Made by a program: the position numbers and the translations under genes. A stretch of 6,434 nt of DNA from Avichristensenella sp031550455 (GTDB lineage: Bacteria; Bacillota; Clostridia; Christensenellales; Aristaeellaceae). Location: assembly GCA_031550455.1 (NCBI GenBank), contig JAVBOQ010000128.1:1-6434 (forward strand). Reading direction: 5' to 3'. The notes under the pieces are model-generated. The model worked only from the letters and a program-made list of their open reading frames with translations, was not told where the DNA came from and ran no database searches. This document shows positions 1-6,429 of the stretch, piece by piece; positions within the stretch are counted from its first letter, which is position 1, and every line of letters begins with the position of its first letter.

Positions 1-1824
1 CAGGCGGAAAGCCTGCGCAAGATGATCCTGGCGATGTCCAAGGACATCCGCGTGGTGCTGATCAAGCTCGCGGACAGGCTACACAACATGCGCACGCTGC
101 GGTTTCAGTCGCCGGCCCGCCAGAAGGCGATCGCCAGGGAGACGCTGGACATCTACGCGCCGCTGGCGCACCGGCTCGGCGTCTACTCAATGAAGTCGCA
201 ACTCGAAGACCTGGCGTTCATGTACATCGAGCCTGAAAAATACAAAGAGCTCTCCGCGATGGTCGGCATGAAGCGGTCGGAACGCGAGATGTCGCTCAAA
301 AACGTGATGATCGAATTGCAGCGCGAGCTGACCGAGATGGGCGTCAAGTTCGACATCGACGGTAGGCCGAAGCATTTTTTCAGCATCTACCGCAAGATGG
401 AGTTGCAGAACATCCCGTTTGAGCAGATCTACGACCTGATCGCGATCCGCGTCATCGTCGACACGATTCCCGACTGCTACGCTGTGCTCGGCCTCGTCCA
501 CACGCTGTGGCGGCAGGTGCCGGGCCGGTTCAAGGACTATATCTCCACGCCGAAGGCCAACATGTACCAGTCGCTGCACACGACGGTCGTCGGGCCGAAC
601 GCGCAGCCGTTCGAAGTGCAGATCCGCACGAACGAGATGCACCGGCTCGCGGAATTCGGCATCGCGGCGCACTGGCGCTACAAAGAGGGCAAGCAGGTCG
701 GCGACGAGTTGGACAGAAAGCTCTACTGGCTGCGGCAGATCCTCGACTGGCAGGACGAGACGCGCGACGCGCGGGAGTTCATCGACCTGTTGAAGGTCGA
801 CCTGTTCTCCGACGAGGTGTTCGTCTTCACGCCCAAGGGCGACATCATCAACCTGCCGCGCGGCGCGACGCCGCTGGACTTCGCGTACCGCATCCACTCC
901 GCGATCGGCAACAAGTGCGTCGGCGCGAAGGTCAACGGCCGCATCACGCACCTCGATTCGGAGCTGTCGACCGGCGACTTTGTCGAGATCCTGACGTCGT
1001 CCGCGTCGAAAGGCCCGAGCCGCGACTGGATGAAGATCGTCAAGACGACGCAGGCGAAAACCAAGATCCGCCAGTTCTTCAAAAAGGAGTTAAAGGCCGA
1101 AAACACCGATCTTGGCCGCTCGATGCTCGAAAAAGAGGCGCAGCGAAACGCCGTGCAGCTCTCCGCGCTGACAAAGCCCGAGTTCATCGAGCCGATGCTG
1201 CGCAAGCACGGGTTTTTGGACCTTGAAGACATTTACTCATCGGTCGGGTTCGGCGCGATGAGCGCGACCAGCGTCGTCTCCAGGCTGCTCGCGGAGATGC
1301 GCGCGCGCGAAAAGCCGTTCATCCCGCCACCGCCCGAGCCGACGACCGAAGAGGAGAACCAGAAAAAGCAAAAGCTGGCCGAGAGCCACGGCGTGTTCCT
1401 CGAGGGCGAGCCCGGCATGCTCGTGCGGTTCGCGGGTTGCTGCAACCCGGTGCCGGGCGACGACATCATCGGCTACATCACGCGCGGGCGCGGCGTCACG
1501 GTGCACAAGCTCGACTGCATCAACGCCCTCGGGTTTGAGCCGGAGCGGCGCGTCGAGGTCAGTTGGAGCGCGGCGGCGGAATCAAAGTTCTCCGCCAGCG
1601 TCCGCATCGTCGCCCACGACCACGAGGGGCTGCTCGGCGACATCGCGGTGCTGATTTCCGGCATGGAGACGCCCATCGAGGGCGTCACCGCCAAGGCGCA
1701 CAAGGACGGCACGGCGACGATCACGCTGCAGGTGCAGACGCAGAGCCGTGCCCAGCTTGACAAAATGATCAAATCGCTGCAAAAGCGGTCGGACGTCATC
1801 GAGGTGTTCCGGATCTCGACGTGA
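1..1824 (+). CDS. relA: Bifunctional (p)ppGpp synthetase/hydrolase (RelA/SpoT, long RSH), 5'-truncated by window edge
   Basis: Makes and degrades the alarmone (p)ppGpp in the stringent response; cytosolic and ribosome-associated. The frame is open from base 1, so the Met codon at 22 is internal and the real start lies upstream. 607 residues are visible; long RSH proteins have about 720-740, so roughly 120 are missing, including the HD motif. Seen, numbering from base 1: the end of the hydrolase domain with LADRLHNM, whose Asp (codon 73-75) matches the known Mn-binding Asp; synthetase signature GRPKHFFSIYRKM at 121-133; RFKD at 176-179, the RXKD form known from bifunctional enzymes rather than the EXDD of synthetase-only RelA; YQSLHTT from 189; FEVQIRT from 204 with the catalytic Glu; a TGS domain from about 271; the conserved-Cys region with Cys480, Cys481 and Cys506; a C-terminal ACT domain from about 533. 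All key residues in view are intact. It is the first visible gene of the operon, 17 nt before the LRR gene. Symbol may also be given as rel. Confidence 0.97.
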   Translation, partial: QAESLRKMILAMSKDIRVVLIKLADRLHNMRTLRFQSPARQKAIARETLDIYAPLAHRLGVYSMKSQLEDLAFMYIEPEKYKELSAMVGMKRSEREMSLKNVMIELQRELTEMGVKFDIDGRPKHFFSIYRKMELQNIPFEQIYDLIAIRVIVDTIPDCYAVLGLVHTLWRQVPGRFKDYISTPKANMYQSLHTTVVGPNAQPFEVQIRTNEMHRLAEFGIAAHWRYKEGKQVGDELDRKLYWLRQILDWQDETRDAREFIDLLKVDLFSDEVFVFTPKGDIINLPRGATPLDFAYRIHSAIGNKCVGAKVNGRITHLDSELSTGDFVEILTSSASKGPSRDWMKIVKTTQAKTKIRQFFKKELKAENTDLGRSMLEKEAQRNAVQLSALTKPEFIEPMLRKHGFLDLEDIYSSVGFGAMSATSVVSRLLAEMRAREKPFIPPPPEPTTEEENQKKQKLAESHGVFLEGEPGMLVRFAGCCNPVPGDDIIGYITRGRGVTVHKLDCINALGFEPERRVEVSWSAAAESKFSASVRIVAHDHEGLLGDIAVLISGMETPIEGVTAKAHKDGTATITLQVQTQSRAQLDKMIKSLQKRSDVIEVFRIST

Positions 1825-1827
1825 CCG

Positions 1828-1834
1828 AAAGGAG
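1828..1834 (+). promoter_or_regulatory. Ribosome binding site that fixes the LRR-gene start
   Basis: AAAGGAG lies 7 nt before the ATG at 1842. A GTG at 1821 is in the same frame and would add seven residues, but that GTG overlaps the relA stop codon, lies upstream of this site and would put charged residues ahead of the signal peptide. The ATG at 1842 is therefore preferred. Confidence 0.8.
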
Positions 1835-1841
1835 TCCGCGC

Positions 1842-2750
1842 ATGAAATCATGTTTGCGTTTTTTATTGCCCGCGCTTCTGTGCGTTCTTTGCCGCGCGGC
1901 GGCCGCGGAAAGCGAGGCGCTGTTTTTCGGCGATTTCCGGTATACCGTCGCCGACGGATGCGTGACGGTCGCCGACTACGCGGGTTCCGACGCGCGGGTG
2001 GTTGTCCCGTCCGAGATCGACGGCATGCGGGTGACAGAGATCGGGCAAGGCGCGTTTTATTGCAACGAGGGCGTCCGGGAGATCGTGATACCGGAGACAG
2101 TCGTCAAAATCGGTTGGAGCGCGTTTTGGGGCAGCGGCGACCTGACGACGGTCCGGATTCCCAAGAGCGTGACGGAGATCGGCGACGGGGCGTTCCGGAT
2201 GACCGGCGTCGCGGCAATCGATATCGACCCGGAGAACCCGGCATACGAAGTGATCGACGGCGTCCTGTTTGACAAAGCGCAAAAGGCGCTGCATACGTAC
2301 CCGGGGATGAAACCCGGCGAAGCCTACGCGGTTCCCGAGGGCGTCGAGCGAATCGGCGACAACGCGTTTTACGGCGCGATGGAATTGACGCGCGTCGCGC
2401 TGCCGGAAGGGCTGACGGAGATTGGGCCGTGTGCGTTTTCGGGCTGCTATGCGCTTGCCGAATGCGCGCTGCCGGACAGCGTCGTATCGATCGGCTATGA
2501 CGCGTTCTACGGCTGCTACGCGCTGGAACGCATCGTTCTGCCGGAAGGTCTGCGATCGATCGGGAGCGGCGCTTTTCGCTTGAGCGGCGTGCTGCGGATC
2601 GTGATTCCGGCGAGCGTGACGGAAATCGGCGAAGAAGCGTTCGACCCATTTGGTGAAATTGACTTTCTGGTCGTGGCGGGAAGCGATGCAGAGAAATACC
2701 TGATCGAGCATAAGCTGCCTTACGCGCTGGTCGGGGCAGACAAGAAGTAA
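1842..2750 (+). CDS. Secreted BspA-type leucine-rich-repeat protein (LRR_5 family)
   Basis: Predicted exported 302-residue protein; BspA-type LRR proteins are known for surface or secreted binding roles, but the ligand here is unknown. Seen: an N-terminal signal peptide (MKSCLRFLLPALLCVL, then an Ala-rich stretch with a plausible AxA cleavage site near residues 19-23). The Cys in it lacks a good lipobox, so a lipoprotein is not favoured. The rest is a run of about 22-23-residue repeats of the form L-x-x-I-x-(I/L)-P-x-(S/G)-V-x-x-I-G-x-x-A-F, seen as VREIVIPETVVKIGWSAF, LTTVRIPKSVTEIGDGAF, LTRVALPEGLTEIGPCAF, LERIVLPEGLRSIGSGAF and VLRIVIPASVTEIGEEAF. A non-repeat island (NPAYEVIDGVLFD), typical of the family, interrupts them. 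The C-terminal AGSDAEKYLIEHKLPYAL is a usual closing cap. No anchor (LPxTG, transmembrane tail) is seen, so it is probably released or held non-covalently. It sits 17 nt after relA and 18 nt before dtd, inside a housekeeping operon, which is unusual. Confidence 0.9.
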   Translation: MKSCLRFLLPALLCVLCRAAAAESEALFFGDFRYTVADGCVTVADYAGSDARVVVPSEIDGMRVTEIGQGAFYCNEGVREIVIPETVVKIGWSAFWGSGDLTTVRIPKSVTEIGDGAFRMTGVAAIDIDPENPAYEVIDGVLFDKAQKALHTYPGMKPGEAYAVPEGVERIGDNAFYGAMELTRVALPEGLTEIGPCAFSGCYALAECALPDSVVSIGYDAFYGCYALERIVLPEGLRSIGSGAFRLSGVLRIVIPASVTEIGEEAFDPFGEIDFLVVAGSDAEKYLIEHKLPYALVGADKK

Positions 2751-2768
2751 ACAACGAGGAGAACCTAT

Positions 2769-3218
2769 ATGCGGTGTGTCATCCAGCGGGTTTCGCGCGC
2801 GAGCGTGACGGTGGAAGGGAAAGTTACAGGCGAGATCGAAAAGGGCTTTCTGGCGCTGCTGGGCGTCGAGGACGGCGATACCGACGCGGACGCGCGCTAC
2901 ATCGCCGACAAGGTCGCGGGGCTGCGCGTGTTTGAGGACGCGGATGAGAAAATGAACCTGTCCGTGAAGGACGTGGGCGGCGCGGTGCTGTGCGTGTCGC
3001 AGTTCACGCTGTGCGGCGACGCGCGCCACGGCAAGCGTCCGAGCTTTTCGTCGGCCGCGCGGCCCGAGCGGGCGATCCCGCTGTACGAAGGCGTCTGCGC
3101 CCTGATCCGGCAGGCGGGCATCCCGGTCGAAACCGGCGTTTTCCAGGCACACATGGACGTCTCCCTCGTCAACGACGGGCCGGTGACCATCCTGCTGGAC
3201 AGCAAGAAAGGGTTTTAG
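2769..3218 (+). CDS. dtd: D-aminoacyl-tRNA deacylase (DTD)
   Basis: Hydrolyses the ester bond of D-aminoacyl-tRNAs (also known to act on Gly-tRNA(Ala)), freeing the tRNA and keeping D-amino acids out of proteins; cytosolic homodimer. The 149-residue length is normal for DTD. Seen: the N-terminal MRCVIQRVSRASVTV, the SQFTL motif at residues 77-81, and the Gly-cisPro motif in NDGPVT (GPVT at 137-140). These are the two active-site signatures of the family. The SQFTL segment continues into the conserved GDARHGKRPSF loop. The start is set by GAGGAGAA (AGGAG at 2757-2761), 7 nt before the ATG. It follows the LRR gene by 18 nt and is separated from the next gene by a single base. The relA-dtd pairing is very common in Firmicutes, here split by the LRR gene. 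No sign of damage. Confidence 0.97.
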   Translation: MRCVIQRVSRASVTVEGKVTGEIEKGFLALLGVEDGDTDADARYIADKVAGLRVFEDADEKMNLSVKDVGGAVLCVSQFTLCGDARHGKRPSFSSAARPERAIPLYEGVCALIRQAGIPVETGVFQAHMDVSLVNDGPVTILLDSKKGF

Positions 3219-3219
3219 T

Positions 3220-3816
3220 ATGCAATATATCGCGCTTCCGGTCGGCGGGATGCAGGCGAACGCGTATATTCTGTTTGAGCCGGAGCGGGACGACGCGCTG
3301 GTGATCGATCCCGGCGCGGAGGCGGAGGCGATCCGGATCGCGCTTGGCGGCAGGCAGCTTGCCGGCATTTTGTTAACCCACGGCCACGTCGACCACATCG
3401 GCGCGGTCTCCGCGCTGCGCGGCGAGGACGCGCCGGTCTACATCCACGAGGCGGACGCCGCGATGCTGACCAACCCGAACCTGAGCCTGGCCGCGATGGT
3501 CGGCGAACGGTCGGGCCAGGGCGAGCCGGATTTCTGCGTCGAGGAGGGCGAACTGACGGTCGCCGGCGTGACGCTGGAGGCGCTGCACACGCCCGGGCAT
3601 ACCCGGGGCAGCCTGTGCTTCCGGTGCGGCGACGCGATCTTCACCGGCGACACGCTGTTTCGGGCGGGCGTCGGCCGCACAGACTTTCCGGGCGGCGACT
3701 GGCATACGCTGCGAAGCTCGCTTGACCGGCTTCTGGCGCTTCCGGACGGCCTTGCCGTGCTGCCCGGCCACGGCCCGGCAACGACGATTGGCGACGAGAG
3801 AGGGCGCATTGGATGA
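3220..3816 (+). CDS. Metallo-beta-lactamase-fold hydrolase (glyoxalase II-like, YqgX/GloB-type)
   Basis: Cytosolic di-metal hydrolase of the small glyoxalase-II-like group. Members are known or suspected thiol-ester hydrolases, but the substrate cannot be read from sequence. The full ligand set is present in 198 residues: THGHVDH at 53-59 (His54, His56, Asp58, His59), His127 in HTPGHT, Asp144 in FTGDTLF and His184 in LPGHGPATTIGDE. GRTDFPGGD at 152-160 is also typical. It lacks the longer C-terminal substrate domain of classical glyoxalase II. The ATG follows the dtd stop by one base; its ribosome site (AGAAAGGG, 3205-3212) lies inside the end of dtd. The 3' end overlaps the hemZ start by 4 nt (ATGA), which implies translational coupling. 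The C-terminus stops soon after the TTIGDE motif, where relatives often have several more residues. Placement between dtd and hemZ is a standard clostridial arrangement. Confidence 0.93.
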   Translation: MQYIALPVGGMQANAYILFEPERDDALVIDPGAEAEAIRIALGGRQLAGILLTHGHVDHIGAVSALRGEDAPVYIHEADAAMLTNPNLSLAAMVGERSGQGEPDFCVEEGELTVAGVTLEALHTPGHTRGSLCFRCGDAIFTGDTLFRAGVGRTDFPGGDWHTLRSSLDRLLALPDGLAVLPGHGPATTIGDERGRIG

Positions 3817-5252
3817 CCATTCGCCTGTATACGGAAATGACCGCGCACTTCGCGGACATCGCGGAGGTCGTGCACATCTTCTTCCCGGACGCGGAGGTGG
3901 CGGCCGCCAAGCCCGGCGCGGTCGACCTTCGGCATACGCATTGGGAGGCGGACGGCTGGGCGCAGGACGCGTTTTCGTATGCCGGCAGCATGTTCCGCTG
4001 GACGACGCGCGTCGAGGGCGACCATTGGGAGCGGAAGCGCCGCCTGAAGCGCGGCATCAAGCAATGCTGCTATTACCTGCTCAGGGGCATCACCGGCGCG
4101 ACGCCGCCCTGGGGCAGCCTGACCGGCATCCGGCCGACGCGGCTCTTCCATGAGCGGCTGGCGCGCGGCGACAAACCGGCCGAGGCGCGCGAGGCAATGA
4201 TCCGGCTATATGACCTCGCGGAGGACCGCGCGCAGTTGCTTTCGGACACCGTCGCGGCCCAGCGCGGGCTGATCGGCGCGCCGGACAACGCCGTGGATAT
4301 TTACGTGGGCATTCCGTTTTGCAGGACGCGCTGCGCGTTCTGCTCGTTCTTCGCGGAGGCGGTCGGCAAGGGCAAAAAGGTCGGTCCTTACCTCGACGCG
4401 CTGTTTCGCGAGATCGACGCGTGCGCGCAGATCGTCCGCGAAAAGGGCCTCTCGGTCCGCGCGCTGTATGTCGGCGGCGGCACGCCGACCGCGCTTTCCG
4501 CCGAGCAATTGCACGCGCTGCTCGCGCGGATGAACGGCCTGTTCCCGTCGCGGCGCGAATGGACCGTCGAGGCCGGACGGCCGGACACGATCGACGCGGA
4601 CAAGCTCGGCGCGATGCGGGCGGCCTCCGTGACGCGCGTCAGCGTCAACCCGCAGACGATGCACGACGGGACGCTGCGCACGATCGGGCGGGCGCATACG
4701 GCGGCCGACACGCGGCGCGCGTTTTGGCAGGCGCGCGACGCAGGATTTTTGAACATCAATATGGACGTGATCGCGGCGCTCCCGGGAGAGACGGCCGGCG
4801 ACTTTCGAAGGACGCTGTCGGAAATTGCGCTGCTCGGGCCGGACAGCCTGACGGTGCACACCCTCGCGCGCAAGCACGGTTCGACGTTTAACGAGTTCGG
4901 GTTCGAACCCGTGCCGGACAACGTCGCCGCGGCGATGGTCGAAATCGGCGCTTCGGTCGCCGACCAGATGGGCATGCGGCCATACTACCTGTACCGGCAG
5001 AAGTACGTCGCCGGGAACCTCGAAAACGTCGCCTACGCGAGGCCGGGCAAGGAATGCCTGTACAACATCGACGTCATGGAGGAGACGGTGTCGGTGCTGG
5101 CGGCCGGCGCGGGCGCGATCGGAAAGCGCGTGTTCCGGGACGAGGCGCGGATCGAGCGCGCACCGAATGTCGGCGACATCGGCCATTACCTCGCGCGCGT
5201 CGATGAGATGATCGCGCGCAAAAGGCGGCTCTGGGAGGCGAACCATGATTGA
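3813..5252 (+). CDS. hemZ: HemZ, radical-SAM coproporphyrinogen III oxidase-family protein
   Basis: Radical-SAM enzyme of the HemN/HemZ group, annotated as oxygen-independent coproporphyrinogen III dehydrogenase in heme synthesis. Its true substrate in clostridia that lack a full heme pathway is uncertain. 479 residues, close to Bacillus HemZ. Seen: a HemZ-specific N-terminal part with PWGSLTGIRPTRL at 99-111; the [4Fe-4S] motif CX3CX2C at Cys170, Cys174 and Cys177 (GIPFCRTRCAFCSFFAE); the SAM-binding VGGGTPTAL at 220-228; VEAGRPDTI from 252; NINMDVIAALPGE; SLTVHTLARKHGS; and the strongly HemZ-like YYLYRQK at 391-397 followed by GNLENVAYARPG. The fold is a radical-SAM TIM barrel with a HemN-type C-terminal region; cytosolic. 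Its start overlaps the preceding stop by 4 nt, with GAGAGAGGG at 3796-3804 as ribosome site, and its end overlaps the next gene by 8 nt. In many clostridia hisS follows; here it does not. Confidence 0.95.
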   Translation: MTIRLYTEMTAHFADIAEVVHIFFPDAEVAAAKPGAVDLRHTHWEADGWAQDAFSYAGSMFRWTTRVEGDHWERKRRLKRGIKQCCYYLLRGITGATPPWGSLTGIRPTRLFHERLARGDKPAEAREAMIRLYDLAEDRAQLLSDTVAAQRGLIGAPDNAVDIYVGIPFCRTRCAFCSFFAEAVGKGKKVGPYLDALFREIDACAQIVREKGLSVRALYVGGGTPTALSAEQLHALLARMNGLFPSRREWTVEAGRPDTIDADKLGAMRAASVTRVSVNPQTMHDGTLRTIGRAHTAADTRRAFWQARDAGFLNINMDVIAALPGETAGDFRRTLSEIALLGPDSLTVHTLARKHGSTFNEFGFEPVPDNVAAAMVEIGASVADQMGMRPYYLYRQKYVAGNLENVAYARPGKECLYNIDVMEETVSVLAAGAGAIGKRVFRDEARIERAPNVGDIGHYLARVDEMIARKRRLWEANHD

Positions 5253-6195
5253 CGGGCGCGACGCGCTGAAGCGCGCGGTACGGGCCGCCGTTCTTTCCGC
5301 GCCCGCGGTGGACGCGTACACGGCGCTGTCGGCGCACACGCTGTTCTCGACGGTGCACAACGGAATCGACGCGCTGTTTCTCGACCCGGCGCTGATTCAT
5401 GAGGCGGCGCTGCACACGTTGATACCGCCCGAGGCCGCAAGCCGGTCCGCGCGGGCGGACGCGGTGTTCCGCGCGCTGTTCGCCGACAGAACGCCGATGA
5501 GCGGCGCGGCGCAGGCTGCTGCACTGTCGCTGATGGCACTGAAGCTGGACGTGTCCCGGCGGAACTTGTCGGCGGCCCGCCGCGCGTGGAACGATTTGGA
5601 CGGCCCATCGCGTGTGCTACGCGTGCTGGACGCGGCGAACCTGTCGGCGGTCGCCGTGCGGGTCGACCTGTTCACCGAGCAGCCCAAGCCGCTGTCGCTG
5701 TTTGACGAGCGGCTCCGTGCGGCGGTGTGCGTCGACGCGCTTGCCGACGCGGAGGCCGCGTGGCCCGCGCTGGCCGCGCGCGGCTGCTGGAGCTATGACG
5801 ACGTGAAAGCGCTGATCCTGCGCGTCGCGGAAAAATCAGGCGCGTTGAGCCTGGTGTGCGAAAAGCGGTTTCCCGGCCCGCTGTTCGACCGCGCGCGGGA
5901 GGCGGCGGAGGCGCTGCGCATCCCGTTGGTGGTCGCGTCGGAAGCCGACACGGAAGCAAGCGCGGAATCGCTCACGGACCGGATCGCGCGCGAAGGGCTG
6001 GCGTTTTCGCCGTACCAAAGCCGCGCGCGGGTGCTGGAACAGCTTCCCGGGCTTTGGGCCGCGGCGCGCGGGCGCATCACGGCCGCGCTGATCGAGGCGT
6101 ACGCCCCGCTCCTGAAATCCGGCTGGAAAATCAACGAAGGAGAGATCCGGCACGACGCCGAGCGGTTCCTGGGCGGTTCGGGCGGTGGGGATTGA
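5245..6195 (+). CDS. Shortened UxaC-like (glucuronate isomerase-type) amidohydrolase homologue, probably without catalytic metal site
   Basis: No established function. The 316-residue protein has no signal peptide or clear membrane segment, is Ala/Arg-rich and is probably cytosolic. Compared from memory with bacterial UxaC-like amidohydrolases (about 400 residues), several segments line up in order: VDAYTALSAHTLF (22-34) for the usual VDxHTHLF; GID (40-42); VFRALFADRTPMS (74-86); SRVLRVLDAANLSAVAVRVD (122-141) for the V-x-R-V-x-E-L-A-x-V block; RLRAAVCVDAL (156-166) for RFRAALRIDPL; GLAFSPYQSRARVLEQL (251-267); and the tail GWKINEGEIRHDAERFLGG (293-311). The family's HxH reads YxA here, and the His and Asp expected around PQHSDAR are Gln and Arg (PYQSRAR). 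About 70 residues of the central barrel appear missing between 230 and 245. The frame is intact, the ribosome site GGGAGGCG (5233-5240) is good, and the start lies within the end of hemZ (8-nt overlap), so it is probably expressed. Homology is my recollection of family patterns, not an alignment; a fully novel family remains possible. Confidence 0.55.
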   Translation: MIDGRDALKRAVRAAVLSAPAVDAYTALSAHTLFSTVHNGIDALFLDPALIHEAALHTLIPPEAASRSARADAVFRALFADRTPMSGAAQAAALSLMALKLDVSRRNLSAARRAWNDLDGPSRVLRVLDAANLSAVAVRVDLFTEQPKPLSLFDERLRAAVCVDALADAEAAWPALAARGCWSYDDVKALILRVAEKSGALSLVCEKRFPGPLFDRAREAAEALRIPLVVASEADTEASAESLTDRIAREGLAFSPYQSRARVLEQLPGLWAAARGRITAALIEAYAPLLKSGWKINEGEIRHDAERFLGGSGGGD

Positions 6196-6210
6196 CGGGA
6201 TGGAGGGACG

Positions 6211-6227
6211 CTGGGACGCTGTCCCAG
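6211..6227. repeat. Perfect short hairpin 15 bases after the last gene
   Basis: CTGGGAC, loop GCT, GTCCCAG: a 7-bp perfect stem with a 3-nt loop. No T-run follows, so it is not a standard intrinsic terminator. It is followed at once by a second hairpin at 6234-6256 and may belong to the same element. Confidence 0.6.
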
Positions 6228-6233
6228 ACCCTG

Positions 6234-6256
6234 CCAAAGGGGCTAAGCCCCTTTGG
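6234..6256. repeat. Perfect 10-bp hairpin, part of a likely interspersed repeat or transcript end structure
   Basis: CCAAAGGGGC (6234-6243), loop TAA, GCCCCTTTGG (6247-6256): ten paired bases without mismatch. It lies 38 nt after the stop of the last gene. It could stabilise the mRNA end or help stop transcription, but neither strand has the T-tract of a Rho-independent terminator. From memory, similar GGGGC-TAA-GCCCC sequences recur between genes of GC-rich gut clostridia, which would make it a dispersed repeat; this is unverified. Confidence 0.6.
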
Positions 6257-6329
6257 AAACCCTGCTTCGCCTCACGGCGGGAGGGATGGTTTTAGCCTAA
6301 TACCAATGGAAAATCTTAACGCATCCAAA

Positions 6330-6429
6330 GCGGCGAGAGATTTTTTCATCCGGCTAGGAGCCGGAACGAGGCGTAGCAGCGCTACGCCGAGTGGAGAGCG
6401 ACAACGCCGTATGGAAAAAGATCCGCCGC
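6330..6429. repeat. Nested inverted-repeat element (outer imperfect stem enclosing two perfect hairpins)
   Basis: The outer arms are 6330-6349 (begins GCGGCGAGAGAT, ends TTTTTTCAT) and 6411-6429 (ATGGAAAAAG, then ATCCGCCGC). They pair at about 16 of 19-20 positions with a T-G wobble and a 2-nt internal mismatch. Inside lie two perfect hairpins: CCGGCT-AGG-AGCCGG (6350-6364) and GGCGTAGC-AGC-GCTACGCC (6370-6388). The compact branched layout suggests a palindromic interspersed repeat or a structured RNA rather than a gene. The window ends 5 nt after the right arm, so the full extent is unknown. Confidence 0.5.

Noticed and set aside
1821..1841. GTG at 1821 as the start of the LRR gene
   Set aside because: It overlaps the relA stop, precedes the ribosome site, and would place a charged extension before the signal peptide; the ATG at 1842 fits better.
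1863..3398. Long open frame on the - strand (about 511 codons) across the LRR gene, dtd and the start of the hydrolase
   Set aside because: It is rich in Arg/His with no recognisable domain, crosses three well-supported + strand genes, and reflects codon bias of a high-GC genome.
4206..5360. Long open frame on the - strand (about 384 codons) opposite hemZ
   Set aside because: An antisense shadow of hemZ, Arg/Val-rich, without any motif; hemZ has conserved catalytic motifs in the + frame.
6234..6256. Rho-independent terminator
   Set aside because: The hairpin is strong but no T-tract follows on either strand; the T-run at 6341-6346 is about 85 nt away and has no hairpin immediately before it.
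6272..6349. 25-codon open frame on the - strand with start and stop (begins MKKSLAALDAL)
   Set aside because: It resembles the spurious small ORFs annotated inside dispersed repeats of clostridial genomes and spans part of the repeat region; no ribosome site was seen.
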